A stretch of DNA of 64,000 nt from Sulfitobacter sp. BSw21498 (GCF_006064855.1 NZ_CP040753.1:2294001-2358000), one strand, 5' to 3'; numbered from the stretch's first letter, positions 1 through 9,526 are shown. A program made the numbers and translations. The notes: generated by a model not told the origin, from the letters alone.

Positions 1-193
1 CCAACGTCTTTGCGCCCGCTTCTTTCGCCTGCGCTAGGGTCATATCGGTCAGGCCCAGATCCGCCTTACACCCGTCCAGCCGCAATTGGCCGACGGCATT
101 ATCGGGACGCCAGTCCTTGATGCCTTGCGCTACTTTAGCAGCAAGATGATCTGGCGCGTCGCCCAGGAAAAGAAGGTATGGTGTTTTGATCAT
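1..193 (-). CDS. dgcN: DgcN-like (DUF1611) protein, N-terminal part only
   Basis: Only the first 64 or so residues are in the window; the gene runs off the left edge. The reading begins MIKTPYLLFLGDAPDHLAAK and continues with GIKDWRPDNAVGQLRLDGCKA, which matches my memory of the DUF1611/DgcN family. DgcN is described as the N-acetyltransferase partner of DgcA in D-glutamate catabolism of marine bacteria. The ATG at 193 has AGGAG about 9 bases upstream and an in-frame stop just before it, so the start is firm. It is divergent from mcl1 across about 250 bases. The partner dgcA would lie outside the window. The family call is moderately sure, the substrate is inferred. Confidence 0.6.
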   Translation of the reverse strand, partial: MIKTPYLLFLGDAPDHLAAKVAQGIKDWRPDNAVGQLRLDGCKADLGLTDMTLAQAKEAGAKTL

Positions 194-442
194 GATCACA
201 TGCTCCTGTAATTTGGCTTTGGCTCAGTTTCGCAGCCTTTCGGCGCGATAAGGTTGCAAATGAATGGCCGACGCAAGAGAGACCGCAGAATATTTGCAAA
301 GATTCGCCCATTAGCGCAAGAATTGTGCATAGAAATTTAGCGCTCGATGCTGCAGCTGCGAGATCACTCTTGCAGGGCGCAGCGCAATTTAATACCACCC
401 AAGGCAATCAAGTCGTAACTTTATTACTCAAGGAGTTCGCAT

Positions 443-1402
443 ATGAGCTTTCGCATCCAGCCCACAGCCCCTGCACGCCCCAACCGCTGCCAATTGTTCG
501 GCCCGGGTTCGCGCCCGGCAATCTTCGAGAAAATGGCAAGCTCTGACGCAGATGTCATCAACCTGGATTTGGAAGACAGCGTTGCCCCCTCGGACAAAGA
601 CAGCGCCCGCGCCAATATCATCAAAGCGATCAGCGACGTAGACTGGGGCGACAAGACGTTGTCCGTACGGATCAACGGCCTCGACACACCTTACTGGTAC
701 CGTGATGTCGTCGACCTGCTGGAGCAAGCAGGCGAGCGTCTGGACCAGATTATGATCCCCAAAGTGGGTTGCGCGGCAGACGTCTATACCGTTGACGCGC
801 TGGTTACTGCGATTGAAACCGCCAAGGGCCGAAGCAAGAAGATCTCGTTCGAGGTCATCATCGAATCGGCGGCGGGCATCGCCCATGTCGAAGAAATTGC
901 GGCTGCCAGCCCGCGCTTGCAAGCGATGAGCCTTGGCGCGGCCGACTTTGCTGCCTCTATGGGGATGCAGACGACCGGCATCGGCGGCACACAAGAGAAC
1001 TATTACATGCTGCACGACGGGACAAAGCATTGGTCCGATCCGTGGCATTGGGCGCAGACCGCCATTGTAGCTGCCTGCCGGACCCACGGTGTGCTGCCGG
1101 TCGACGGTCCGTTCGGTGATTTCTCGGACGACGAAGGCTACCGCGCGCAGGCACGCCGGTCGGCAACTTTGGGCATGGTCGGCAAATGGGCCATCCACCC
1201 CAAGCAGATCGCCGTCGCGAACGAGGTCTTTACCCCCTCGGAGGAAGCCGTCGCCGAAGCCCGCGAAATTCTGGCTGCGATGGAAACAGCCAAGGCCAAC
1301 GGCGAAGGTGCGACCGTCTACAAAGGTCGTCTGGTCGATATCGCCAGCATCAAACAGGCCGAGGTCATCGTGCGCCAGTCCGAGATGATCGCCTCGCGCT
1401 AG
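443..1402 (+). CDS. mcl1: L-malyl-CoA/beta-methylmalyl-CoA lyase
   Basis: Cytoplasmic HpcH/HpaI-aldolase/CitE-superfamily enzyme. It reversibly cleaves malyl-CoA to acetyl-CoA and glyoxylate and beta-methylmalyl-CoA to propionyl-CoA and glyoxylate, in the ethylmalonyl-CoA pathway of Rhodobacterales. The 319-residue length matches the Rhodobacter enzyme. Visible motifs are FGPGSRPAIF near residue 19 (CoA/substrate-binding Arg), LDLEDSV near 41, EVIIESAAG near 138 and SLGAADFAASMG near 164; the last two carry the acidic metal ligands of this family. Start: ATG at 443 follows AAGGAG by 8 bases. A hairpin follows the stop. No other ethylmalonyl-CoA pathway gene is adjacent, so it seems to be monocistronic. 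Confidence 0.9.
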   Translation: MSFRIQPTAPARPNRCQLFGPGSRPAIFEKMASSDADVINLDLEDSVAPSDKDSARANIIKAISDVDWGDKTLSVRINGLDTPYWYRDVVDLLEQAGERLDQIMIPKVGCAADVYTVDALVTAIETAKGRSKKISFEVIIESAAGIAHVEEIAAASPRLQAMSLGAADFAASMGMQTTGIGGTQENYYMLHDGTKHWSDPWHWAQTAIVAACRTHGVLPVDGPFGDFSDDEGYRAQARRSATLGMVGKWAIHPKQIAVANEVFTPSEEAVAEAREILAAMETAKANGEGATVYKGRLVDIASIKQAEVIVRQSEMIASR

Positions 1403-1416
1403 CCCCGCAATACGAC

Positions 1417-1449
1417 ACAGCGGCGCGGGCCTTGTTCCTGCGCCGCTGT
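1417..1449 (+). terminator. GC-rich hairpin after mcl1
   Basis: A perfect 10-bp inverted repeat (ACAGCGGCGC at 1417-1426, GCGCCGCTGT at 1440-1449) with a 13-base loop lies 15 bases after the mcl1 stop. No T-run follows (the next bases are TGCCCCCC), so it is a weak intrinsic terminator or an mRNA-stabilising hairpin. Confidence 0.5.
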
Positions 1450-1507
1450 TGCCCCCCCGTAGCGAAGCGGGCTTGGCATACCCCGCGGCTTGGGGCATCA
1501 AGGCGGC

Positions 1508-2107
1508 ATGTCCATTGATGTCCTTTCCGCGCTCGCGCTTTTCGCCCTCATCACCTCTATCACGCCGGGGCCGAACAACCTGATGTTGATGGCGTCCGGG
1601 GCGAATTTCGGCTTTGCGCGCACGGTGCCGCATATGCTGGGGATCACCCTTGGCTTTATGGTCATGCTGCTGCTTGCCGGCTTTGGGTTGATCCGCGTGT
1701 TCGACGCATTCCCCGTCATTTATACCGTGCTCAAGCTGCTGAGCCTGATCTATCTGGCTTTCCTCGCCTTCAAGATCGCCACCGCTGCGCCGGTACAAAC
1801 CGCCGACCCGAACGCCAAGCCGCTCAGCTTTCTGCAAGCCGCTGGGTTCCAGTGGGTCAATCCAAAGGCCTGGGCTTTCGGGCTGAGCGTCATCACGATC
1901 TATGTGCCTTCCGCCGGCTTTTTGCCGCTGGTGATCACGGCGCTTGTCGTGGCGGTGATGGCGCTGCCTTCGGTAACGCTTTGGACCCTTCTTGGCGGGC
2001 AGATGGCCCGTTTTCTGACGAATCCCCGACGTTTGCGGGTGTTTAACGTGACCATGGCCGCGCTGCTTGTGGCATCGCTGTTGCCTGCCCTTTGGCCGGC
2101 CAGCTGA
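1508..2107 (+). CDS. LysE/RhtB-family amino-acid exporter
   Basis: Inner-membrane protein of about 199 residues, the usual LysE/RhtB size. It starts [24 protein letters not shown] (shown in two parts: hydrophobic helix, then the family motif TPGPNN). Several hydrophobic stretches follow, plus the mid-protein WVNPKAW motif typical of the family. It is predicted to export an amino acid or related metabolite; the substrate cannot be read from sequence. An upstream in-frame TTG at 1490 is possible, but the ATG at 1508 has AAGGCGG just upstream and gives the normal N-terminus. The gene is followed closely by accA on the same strand, but there is no functional reason to link the two. Confidence 0.85.
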   Translation: MSIDVLSALALFALITSITPGPNNLMLMASGANFGFARTVPHMLGITLGFMVMLLLAGFGLIRVFDAFPVIYTVLKLLSLIYLAFLAFKIATAAPVQTADPNAKPLSFLQAAGFQWVNPKAWAFGLSVITIYVPSAGFLPLVITALVVAVMALPSVTLWTLLGGQMARFLTNPRRLRVFNVTMAALLVASLLPALWPAS

Positions 2108-2171
2108 CAGGTCACGTTGCAAAGACCGCAAATCAACGCCATATAGCCCTGAACAAAGCGCGGAGCAGGTG

Positions 2172-3134
<963 letters not shown>

Positions 3135-3156
3135 CTCTACGCCGCCCCGCAGGGCC

Positions 3157-3807
3157 TTACGACACCAGCATCCGCAAGCCTTGCGTCACATCCGTACGCA
3201 CCGCCAGACGCAAACCGGGTTCATCCCCGGCGCGCAGGGCTGCGATAATCAGCTTGTGAAAATGCGGCGGCTCTGTCCGTCGCAGCCGGCCATAGAGCGC
3301 GCGCATCGTCGGGCCCATCTGCAACCAGACGGTCTCTGCCATCGCGAGCATCGCCGGTGCCTGCGCCCGCAGATACAACGTGCGGTGAAATTCGAGGTTC
3401 ATACGGATATAATTCACGGCGTCGCGATTGTTCACCGCGTCGGAAATAGCATTGTTGATCGCCTGCATCCGGTCAATCAGCGCAAGGTGGGCACGGGGCA
3501 AGGCACGACTGGCGAGCTCTACCTCGATCAGCGCACGTAGCGCGGCCAGTTCCTCGATGCGTTCGTTGCTCAGCTCGGGTGTGGAAATCCGGCCCGACGC
3601 GGACATCGTCAGCGCCCCCTCTGCCGCCAGCCGCCGGACGGCTTCGCGCGCAGGGGTCATCGACACCTCGTATTCCTTACCGATCCCCCGCAGGGTCAAA
3701 GCCTGTCCCGGTGGCAGATCCCCGTACATGATACGGGTCCGCAACTGCCGGTACACGCGGTCATGCGCCAATGGATGCGCATCAAGAGGACGAGGGTTCA
3801 GGTTCAT
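3157..3807 (-). CDS. GntR-family regulator, FCD type
   Basis: DNA-binding transcriptional regulator of about 216 residues. The N-terminal winged helix is visible in RVYRQLRTRIMYGDLPPG (residues about 16-33) and in the recognition region VSMTPAREAVRRLAAEGAL. The C-terminal part is the helical FCD ligand domain, with ELAALRALIEVELA and a histidine-containing LEFHRTLY segment that in this family often binds a metal or carboxylate. The ATG at 3807 is chosen because the sequence upstream has no family similarity. It is convergent with accA. The effector and targets are unknown. Confidence 0.85.
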   Translation of the reverse strand: MNLNPRPLDAHPLAHDRVYRQLRTRIMYGDLPPGQALTLRGIGKEYEVSMTPAREAVRRLAAEGALTMSASGRISTPELSNERIEELAALRALIEVELASRALPRAHLALIDRMQAINNAISDAVNNRDAVNYIRMNLEFHRTLYLRAQAPAMLAMAETVWLQMGPTMRALYGRLRRTEPPHFHKLIIAALRAGDEPGLRLAVRTDVTQGLRMLVS

Positions 3808-3868
3808 ATCGCCGTTGTGATCACGAATCGCCGGTGCGTCAATGTGGTAAACGCGCCGAGGCGCTGCG

Positions 3869-4561
3869 CTACGCGGTAAACTTGAACCGGTGCAGGTCGC
3901 TGCCATGCCTGCGCAACCAGCCACGCGCCTCTTGATAGGGTCCGTAAATCCGTTCGACCTCGGCCCAGAAGGCCGGAGAGTGGTTCATCTGCGCCAGATG
4001 TGCGACCTCGTGGGCGGCGACATAGTCCAGCACGTCGGGCGGGGTCAGGATCAACCGCCACGAAAACATCAGCCCCCCGTCAGAGGTGCAGGACCCCCAC
4101 CGCGACCGCGTATCGCGCAGCGTCAGCTTGGCATAAGGACGCCCCAGCAACGCGCTATAGTCGTCACAGGCCCCCGTCAGCCGGTCGCGCGCAAGCTCCT
4201 TTAGATGGGCAGCCAGCCGCACGGGCACGCGATCCGCCGGACCGGGGACACAGATCGTATCGCTCCCCAGAACCACCCGCCTGCCCTGCCCTACCTCGAC
4301 TCGAAGCATCCGCCCGCCCAAAGGAAATTCTGCCCCGATGCCCACCACCACATCCTCACTGCGCGCGTCGAGATGCTGCCGAATCCACGCCTCTTTCTCG
4401 CGTGCAAAGGCGATTCCCTCGGCCTCTTTCAGACGTTTTGGCATGGTCAGGGTCACCCGCCCGTCCAGCTGCGATATCCGCAGCGATATGCGCCGCGCCC
4501 GCGCAGAGCGGCGCAGGATCAGCGGGATAGGTGGGTTTCCGGGCAGGACAGGATCAGGCAT
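3869..4561 (-). CDS. YgjP-type (M48-like, DUF45) zinc metallopeptidase
   Basis: Cytoplasmic protein of about 230 residues of the YgjP/SprT-like metallopeptidase group. The zinc motif HEVAHLAQMNHSPAFW lies near the C-terminus: HExxH followed by a third histidine ligand. Before it is the family signature LRDTRSRWGSCTSDGGLMFSWRL, cited here as RSRWGSC then the SWRL segment. The N-terminal half carries the IPLILRRSARARRISLRI strand typical of DUF45. The ATG at 4561 gives the standard length; longer readings would run toward the divergent FYDLN-acid gene. Its in vivo substrate is unknown. Confidence 0.85.
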   Translation of the reverse strand: MPDPVLPGNPPIPLILRRSARARRISLRISQLDGRVTLTMPKRLKEAEGIAFAREKEAWIRQHLDARSEDVVVGIGAEFPLGGRMLRVEVGQGRRVVLGSDTICVPGPADRVPVRLAAHLKELARDRLTGACDDYSALLGRPYAKLTLRDTRSRWGSCTSDGGLMFSWRLILTPPDVLDYVAAHEVAHLAQMNHSPAFWAEVERIYGPYQEARGWLRRHGSDLHRFKFTA

Positions 4562-4673
4562 TTCAGGGTTCCGGGTCGCGATGGGGTGGCGATTGCCTTT
4601 GACAGTGCCTATCTCATATGGCACTTGGCCTGAATCATCTATACGCAACAACACTTTCAAAAAGGGGTCTTCG

Positions 4674-5000
4674 ATGCCCAATGAAGAATGGGGAACCAAG
4701 CGCCTGTGCCCCACAACGGGCAAACGGTTCTACGACCTGAACAAAGATCCGATCATCAGCCCATACTCCGGCGAAGTGGTCGAGGTAGATAACTCCAAAT
4801 CCCGCATGATCGCCGCCGATAGAGAAGACGCCGTCACAGCCAAATCCAAGAAAGGCAACTCTGATGATGAAGAGTCGCTGGTGGATGATGACGACGTAGA
4901 CGTAGATCTGGACGACGACATTCTGGACGATGATGACGACGATGAGGATACTGTTCCTCTCGAAGAAATCGCGGACGTTGCCTCCGAAGACGAAGATTAA
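4674..5000 (+). CDS. FYDLN-acid family protein (TIGR02300)
   Basis: A 108-residue protein of the TIGR02300 family found in alphaproteobacteria. The N-terminal part has the name-giving motif KRFYDLNKDPIISPYSG at about residues 17-33. The C-terminal half is an extremely acidic run of Asp and Glu (residues about 63-108), most likely disordered. A Cys at residue 12 (RLCPTTGKRFYDLN) may be one half of a zinc-knuckle remnant; no partner CxxC is seen. Start: ATG at 4674 with AGGGG upstream. The gene is directly followed by tRNA-Ala. Function is unknown; a role in RNA or chromatin binding would be speculation. Confidence 0.85.
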   Translation: MPNEEWGTKRLCPTTGKRFYDLNKDPIISPYSGEVVEVDNSKSRMIAADREDAVTAKSKKGNSDDEESLVDDDDVDVDLDDDILDDDDDDEDTVPLEEIADVASEDED

Positions 5001-5116
5001 TTGAATTTTGCGATGGCGGGATAGATTTTCCTCTTGATCCCGCCCTCGCGACCGCCTATTCAGCGGCGCATCGGCCTTACACGGTTGATACACTTCCCGG
5101 ATCCCTGATCCACGAT

Positions 5117-5192
5117 GGGGCCTTAGCTCAGCTGGGAGAGCGCCTGCATGGCATGCAGGAGGTCAGCGGTTCGATCCCGCTAGGCTCCACCA
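5117..5192 (+). tRNA. tRNA-Ala (anticodon GGC)
   Basis: A complete 76-base cloverleaf with encoded CCA. The acceptor stem pairs GGGGCCT with AGGCTCC. The anticodon stem CCTGC/GCAGG encloses the loop ATGGCAT with anticodon GGC, and the T-arm contains GGTTCGATCCC. It reads GCC/GCU alanine codons. Its 3' end is the attachment site of the genomic island that follows; the gene is fully restored on this side, so the host keeps a working tRNA. Confidence 0.97.
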
Positions 5193-5194
5193 TA
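5181..5194 (+). repeat. attL core: direct repeat at the tRNA-Ala 3' end
   Basis: The 14 bases TAGGCTCCACCATA cover the 3' acceptor strand, the CCA and two further bases. The same 14 bases occur in the same orientation at 23171-23184. GGTTCG is also shared 7 bases upstream in both copies, with all 7 bases between differing. This is the pattern left by a tyrosine recombinase using a tRNA 3' end. Confidence 0.85.
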
Positions 5195-5199
5195 ACCAT

Positions 5200-5250
5200 T
5201 CGACGCGTTAAAATGCACCAAAACAACACCACATTTAGTGCAAGCGTCGA
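5200..5250. repeat. Nested inverted repeat next to attL
   Basis: TCGACGC (5200-5206) pairs with GCGTCGA (5244-5250), and inside it TGCAC (5214-5218) pairs with GTGCA (5238-5242). The dyad starts 6 bases beyond the att core. It may be an accessory binding site for the recombinase or an excisionase, or a terminator for the tRNA transcript; no T-run follows. Confidence 0.45.
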
Positions 5251-5484
5251 TTTTAGATCTATATATTGATATTATGTATCGACAGATTTTATCCGCCGGA
5301 CAATAGGGCGAGATATTGCGTTAAAACTTTTGGCGGCGTCCGCATCTCCCGTTGGTGAGATTGTGATCGGAGGCAGAGGGCCGATATCGATTCGGTCTTG
5401 TCGGACGACAGCGCTTATGGGTCCAAGTAGCGGTATTTGTTAAGCGAGTGTTCTTGGCTCATCGTAACCACTGAGGAGTGGAAG

Positions 5485-5859
5485 ATGAGACAGACAGCTG
5501 GAACACGCAAAAGCCTTGGCGAGAAGATCGTCAAAGATATCAAACGGGCGACACGCAAGCACAATTCATCCGAAGAGAAGATCAGGATCGTTTTGGACGG
5601 TCTGCGCGGTGAGGACAGCATTTCTGAGCCGTGCCGCCGCGGGGGCATCTCCCAAGGCATCTATTACAAATGGTCAAAGGACTTCGTGCAAGCTCGGAAG
5701 CGCCGACTGGCTGGCGAGATGGCCCTTACTGCCACGACTGACGAAGTCAAAGATCTGCGCAGAGATGCCCGTGACCTGAAGGAGATCGTGGCGGAACAAA
5801 CGCTCCAACTCCGTCTGCTCAAAAAAAGCATGACAGGCGATGGGGGCGACCACGAATGA
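5485..5859 (+). CDS. IS3-family transposase OrfA
   Basis: A 124-residue helix-turn-helix protein that binds the ends of its insertion sequence. EEKIRIVLDGLRGEDSISEP and the motif GISQGIYYKWSKDF (residues about 54-67) form the HTH_Tnp_1-like domain. A C-terminal leucine-zipper-like stretch follows. The ATG at 5485 has GAGGAG upstream. It overlaps the start of orfB by 4 bases (ATGA). It is intact, but its partner OrfB is broken, so the element is not expected to move on its own. Confidence 0.85.
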   Translation: MRQTAGTRKSLGEKIVKDIKRATRKHNSSEEKIRIVLDGLRGEDSISEPCRRGGISQGIYYKWSKDFVQARKRRLAGEMALTATTDEVKDLRRDARDLKEIVAEQTLQLRLLKKSMTGDGGDHE

Positions 5860-6671
5860 GGTATGCTGCTCCTGAAAAGTTAGAGATGATTCGACTGGTT
5901 GAAGAAAGCCATCTGTCAGCCCGCAAGACACTGGCTAAGCTGGGAGTTCCCTGCACCAGGCTCTACTACTGGGAGAATTGGTGCCTTCAGCGTGGTGAGG
6001 CTGAGCTGCAAGATGAATCCCCCAAGCCAAAACACGTCTGGAGCCGCATCCCTGACGAGGTGCGGCGCAAGGTGATCAAATTGGCATTGAAAGAGACCGA
6101 ACTATCGCCGCGCGAGTTGGCGGTGACGCTTACAGACAAGGAAAGTTACTTTGTAACAAAAATTCAACGTATCGAATTCTGAAAGCGCACGACCTGATCA
6201 CCAGCCCTGCCTTCATCGTGATCAAGGAGGCCAGTGAGTACAAAGACAAGACGACGGCCATCCATTAGCTTTGGCAGATCGACTTCACCTATCTCAAGAT
6301 CATTGGGTAGCGTCGGTTCTACCTCAGCACGATCCTGGATGATTACAGACGCCACATCATCTCATGGAAACTCTGCACAAATATGCTGCTGAAATTGTGA
6401 CAGACACCCTCGACTTGATGCTGCAGGCGTCCGGCTGTGATCAAGTGCATGTCGTTCACAAACCGCGCCTGCTGAGCGACAACGGATCCGGCTACGTCTC
6501 TGGGAATCGGACTGAGTGGTTGCAAGACAAGGGCATGAAGCACTCGGGCGGCACACCATACCACCCATAAACCCAAGGTAAGATAGAGCGGTGGCATAAA
6601 ACCACGAAGAACCGCATCTTAACTCGAAAACTACTTTCTTCCCGGTGACCTGCCCCCCGAGGCTCCCTCAT

Positions 6672-7556
6672 TCATAACGAGAGTTTGCGGGTCTGGGTTT
6701 CATATTCTTCGTCGTCAGTTTGGGCAAGCGCGTCTTGCGCGGAGCCCTCAAATTGCTCAAGCGCTCGACGAGCTTCTGCCGGTGTTTGGTTCCCAAGCGA
6801 TGAGTGCGGCCTGACGTTGTTGTAGTCGTATCGCCAGAGTGCCAGCTTGCGACGGGCGTCATCCAACGTATCGAAGATTTCCTCATTCAACAGCTCGTCG
6901 CGCAGGCTGCCATTGAAGCTTTCTATGAAGCCATTCTGCTGGGGTTTGCCGGGGTCGATGTAATGCCAATCAACGTCGTTATCACCGGCCCATTTTAGGA
7001 TCGCACGACTGGTAAACTCCGTGCCGTTATCACTGACAATGCAGGCAGGCTTTCCATAAATACGGACAAGCGCGTCAAGTTCCCGCGCGACACGAGCGCC
7101 CGAGATGCTGGTGTCAGCCACCAAGCAGAGGTTCTCGCGGCAACAATCGTCGTTTACAGCCAGCATGCGGAACTTGCGTGACGCGCCGAACGTATCCGAC
7201 ACAAAATCTAAGGACCAACGCTCGCCAGGACGCAAAGCAACCGGCATTGGTGTCCGCGAGCCACGCGCACGCTTGCGGCCCCTGCGCCGTCTAACGCCCA
7301 GCTTTTCTTCAGTATAAAGGCGATACAGTTTCTTGTGGTTCATGATCCTTCCCTTGCGTTCCAGCAGCACACCGATCCGGCGGTAGCCAAAGCGCCGTCG
7401 CTTGCTGGCAATCGCTTTCATCTCTTCGCGAACTTCTGGATTATCCGGTGACTGATCGCGCCGGACGGTCTTGGGATCGACACCGACAAGCCTGCACGCC
7501 CGGCGCTGCGAGATATCATGGTCTCGCATTGCCTTGCGTGCTGCGGCCCGTCGCAC
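6672..7556 (-). CDS. IS3-family transposase OrfB (DDE integrase domain)
   Basis: The catalytic subunit of the inner IS, about 294 residues. The RNase H-fold integrase core is visible: [10 protein letters not shown] (first Asp, near residue 114), [11 protein letters not shown] (second Asp, near 178) and [17 protein letters not shown] (Glu, near 214), ending with [14 protein letters not shown]_21 sequence lies before it ([27 protein letters not shown]). The listed GTG start is probably not used: the protein is normally made as an OrfAB fusion by a -1 frameshift at the end of orfA. Confidence 0.9.
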   Translation of the reverse strand: MRRAAARKAMRDHDISQRRACRLVGVDPKTVRRDQSPDNPEVREEMKAIASKRRRFGYRRIGVLLERKGRIMNHKKLYRLYTEEKLGVRRRRGRKRARGSRTPMPVALRPGERWSLDFVSDTFGASRKFRMLAVNDDCCRENLCLVADTSISGARVARELDALVRIYGKPACIVSDNGTEFTSRAILKWAGDNDVDWHYIDPGKPQQNGFIESFNGSLRDELLNEEIFDTLDDARRKLALWRYDYNNVRPHSSLGNQTPAEARRALEQFEGSAQDALAQTDDEEYETQTRKLSL

Positions 7557-7567
7557 ATTCGGTGTCG

Positions 7568-7831
7568 TCAGTTCTTTCCCAGCAAATCCTTCAACACAAC
7601 ATTGTCCAACATCGTGTCCGCCAGAAGGCGCTTCAGCTTGGCGTTCTCATCCTCCAGCGATCTAAGGCGATGAGTATCAGAAACGTTCATGCCACCATAT
7701 TTGGCTTTGAACTTGTAGAACGACGCGGGACTCAAGCCATGCCTGCGGCACACCTCTGCCGTCGGCATGCCAGCTTCCTGTTCTTTGATCATTCCGATAA
7801 TTTGGGCTTCAGTAAAACGGCTCTGTCGCAT
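7568..7831 (-). CDS. IS3-family transposase OrfA
   Basis: An 87-residue helix-turn-helix protein: [20 protein letters not shown], then the [23 protein letters not shown], then a heptad-like coiled coil ([18 protein letters not shown]) for dimerisation. The ATG at 7831 has AAGGAG about 8 bases upstream, a better start than the in-frame TTG further up. orfB follows in another frame, as usual for IS3. Confidence 0.88.
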   Translation of the reverse strand: MRQSRFTEAQIIGMIKEQEAGMPTAEVCRRHGLSPASFYKFKAKYGGMNVSDTHRLRSLEDENAKLKRLLADTMLDNVVLKDLLGKN

Positions 7832-8047
7832 CTGTTTGCTCCTTCGAAGGTTGAGCAAACTCTACATTAAACTGAGGGAAGTTTCGGGGGGCAGGTCACC
7901 GGTCATCTCGAAGCCCAGATTGAAGACTTCGTCGATCACTACAATCACCGCCGCTACCACGAGAGCATCAACAATGTCATGCCCGCCGACGTCTACTTCG
8001 GTCGCGACAAAGCCATTCCCCCAATAACGAGAAAGGATAAAACGTAA

Positions 8048-8373
8048 GACAGTCGAAACGCGACGATTGCACCACCGACAGCGCGCTGCATAATCAAGCC
8101 AACCAGATGAGCCAAACTCTCTCTTAGTTTAAGCCACACTTGGTGCCAAAAACCCTGACAACGGACAATTCAGAACAGACGCACCTTAGAATAGATTATC
8201 AATTTTATCAGTCGGTTAGCCATAGGGTCAAAGGAAGGGATATCACTGCGGTCAGTGCCAAACCATCCAGCTACAAAATGCAATTGTTCAATAAAATGTT
8301 GCTATAAGGCCTTCTGTGAACGAAAATATGAGGTGCGAAAATATATTTCATCCATAATATACGAGAAAAATTA
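8048..8373. other. Intergenic, AT-rich, nothing recognised
   Basis: 326 bases between the decayed IS and the next gene. The first 120 or so probably include the lost right end of the outer IS (a stretch near 8150 reads CCCTGACAACGGACAATTC, terminal-repeat-like but with no partner found on the left). The rest is AT-rich and should contain the promoter of the 8374 gene. No RNA gene or open reading frame is seen. Confidence 0.4.
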
Positions 8374-9342
8374 ATGAAAAAAATGATTGCTTTAGCGATG
8401 TTCTTTCTCGGTGTGAGCTTAAACAGTGTCAACGCCCAATCACTAATCAAACCAGGTACATGCGAACTTATAATTTCTTCAAAGAAGACATACGACCTCG
8501 CTCGGCAATATGTAAGAAGCACGCCGAACAATAAAAATGCAAAAATATTCAAGACGCAAAACGGCTGGTACGCAGTCTCGATAGGATCATTGAAGCCTCA
8601 TCAAGAGGACAAGATCATCACTGAGTGGAAAAAGAACCGAAGAATCCCACAGGACTCGTTTTGTTCAACTGGTGAAAAGTTCGTCACTGAGTACAACTGG
8701 AAAACCGGGAAAACCGTACCGGCAAAGCACACGTCAGTCAGCACTAAGTCACCGAAAAGATCTAACTCGAACAGCGATAGATCCTTTGTAAACGCTGGAT
8801 TATGCCGAATGATTTATAACCAAGGAAAATCCCCAAACGGCCTGCTCGAACCAGTACAGCAACAAATGGAAAAACGAGGCCGATGGGAGTACGAAATCGG
8901 CGTCTATAAGCTAAAAAACGGAGAATACGCAGCTGCCGAAACAATGTTCAAATTACCAAAGTATCCAAAGTATTATCCTGAGTTGAACCGAGAAAAACTC
9001 AGAAAAGTGAGTTCAGACAGGACCGGAGGTAGGCTTCTGCCAACAGCGCGCTGTACTGATGGAACAGACATAGCTTCGGATACAGGAATGCGTCTGAAGA
9101 AGGTTGGCAAAAAGGGAAGCCACCTTTTTGTAAAAGCACTGAACGCTGGCGCAAAAACCCTGAGAGATTCGTCTTCAGTTAAAATTTCGAGAGAAGATGC
9201 TAAACGATCAGAGCTACAACGTTGTCATGACTATTATGTAGCTGAAAAATTCGGTTTCAAGAACACTCACAAATACTGTGTGATCGAGTACTGCAATTCA
9301 AACAATGGTAGCTGGTACTGCAAAGCTGAGCCTAAAAGATAA
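8374..9342 (+). CDS. Secreted protein with a SPOR-like N-terminal region, unknown function
   Basis: A 322-residue protein with a clear signal peptide (MKKMIALAMFFLGVSLNSVNA, Lys-rich start, hydrophobic core, cleavage after NA near residue 21). Residues about 29-75 (CELIISSKKTYDLARQYV followed by NGWYAVSIGSL) resemble a SPOR peptidoglycan-binding repeat. A Lys/Ser-rich linker follows. A second region has GLCRMIYNQGKSPNG and NGEYAAAETMFKLPK, and the C-terminus has several Cys (RCHDYY, HKYCVIEYCN, WYCKAEP) that could form disulfides in the periplasm. The ATG lacks a good ribosome site. Composition is much AT-richer than the core genes. Two SPOR-like halves may be a duplication. Unrecognised family. 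Confidence 0.6.
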   Translation: MKKMIALAMFFLGVSLNSVNAQSLIKPGTCELIISSKKTYDLARQYVRSTPNNKNAKIFKTQNGWYAVSIGSLKPHQEDKIITEWKKNRRIPQDSFCSTGEKFVTEYNWKTGKTVPAKHTSVSTKSPKRSNSNSDRSFVNAGLCRMIYNQGKSPNGLLEPVQQQMEKRGRWEYEIGVYKLKNGEYAAAETMFKLPKYPKYYPELNREKLRKVSSDRTGGRLLPTARCTDGTDIASDTGMRLKKVGKKGSHLFVKALNAGAKTLRDSSSVKISREDAKRSELQRCHDYYVAEKFGFKNTHKYCVIEYCNSNNGSWYCKAEPKR

Positions 9343-9350
9343 AATAAACG

Positions 9351-9390
9351 CCGAAGCCTCGCCCAACGATTAAAGGGATTTTGGCTTCGG
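9351..9390 (+). terminator. Weak hairpin after the secreted-protein gene
   Basis: CCGAAGCC (9351-9358) pairs with GGCTTCGG (9383-9390) across a 24-base loop, 8 bases after the stop codon. No T-run follows, so termination is only a suggestion. Confidence 0.35.
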
Positions 9391-9472
9391 TCATTCGTCA
9401 GAAATCAATGTCGAGTTTGCTGTGCTTAGCTTGAAAAGCGCGTGATCGTAGCAAGGAATTTGCACGCTTTTC

Positions 9473-9526
9473 ACCAGACAGTCTGGTAGTAATCCCCCCA
9501 TTTTTTTAGGGATTACCCCACTACCA
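9473..9526. repeat. Palindrome plus long hairpin at the left edge of an IS
   Basis: ACCAGAC-A-GTCTGGT (9473-9487) is a perfect odd palindrome. Overlapping it, TGGTAGT+AATCCC (9484-9496) pairs with GGGATT (9509-9514) and ACTACCA (9520-9526) with a 5-base bulge. The hairpin stops 2 bases before the IS end at 9529. It may be an intrinsic structure favoured as an insertion target, a terminator, or the remains of a repeat element. Confidence 0.5.

Larger units (their letters stand above)
6646..7898 (-). mobile_element. Complete IS3-family element (1253 bp) nested in the older IS
   Basis: The ends are inverted repeats: the left end begins TGACCTGCCCCCCGA, the right end read in reverse begins with the same 15 bases and then diverges slightly. 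The 4-base sequence CCGG flanks it on both sides (6642-6645 and 7899-7902) as a target duplication, which fits the IS407-type branch of IS3. Removing the element and one copy of CCGG restores the broken host reading [10 protein letters not shown]. Both transposase frames are open, so it looks potentially active and recent relative to its host IS. Confidence 0.9.
5485..8047 (+). mobile_element. Decayed IS3-family element, split by a second IS
   Basis: An intact orfA (5485-5859) and a broken orfB (5856-8047) belong to one IS3-like element. A second IS (6646-7898) is inserted in its orfB, and the reading resumes at 7903 with the conserved C-terminal DDE region ([13 protein letters not shown]). 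The outer ends and terminal repeats could not be recognised, so the limits given are those of the coding parts. The true ends may lie between about 5260 and 8170. Confidence 0.75.
5856..8047 (+). pseudogene. IS3-family transposase OrfB, broken and interrupted
   Basis: The reading starts well (MRYAAPEKLEMIRLVEESHL), then hits a frameshift near 6140-6180 and in-frame stops at about 6268 and 6309. The family sequence can still be followed in shifted frames: AHDLITSPAFIVIK, LWQIDFTYLKIIG, ILDDY and the DNGSGYVSG region. At 6646 it is cut by an inserted IS, and it continues from 7903 to a TAA at 8045-8047 ([20 protein letters not shown]). Several independent lesions make this dead, not a programmed frameshift. 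Confidence 0.85.

Noticed and set aside
6140..6320. Programmed frameshift in the outer IS orfB
   Set aside because: Besides the frame change there are at least two further in-frame stops and an IS insertion; it is decay.
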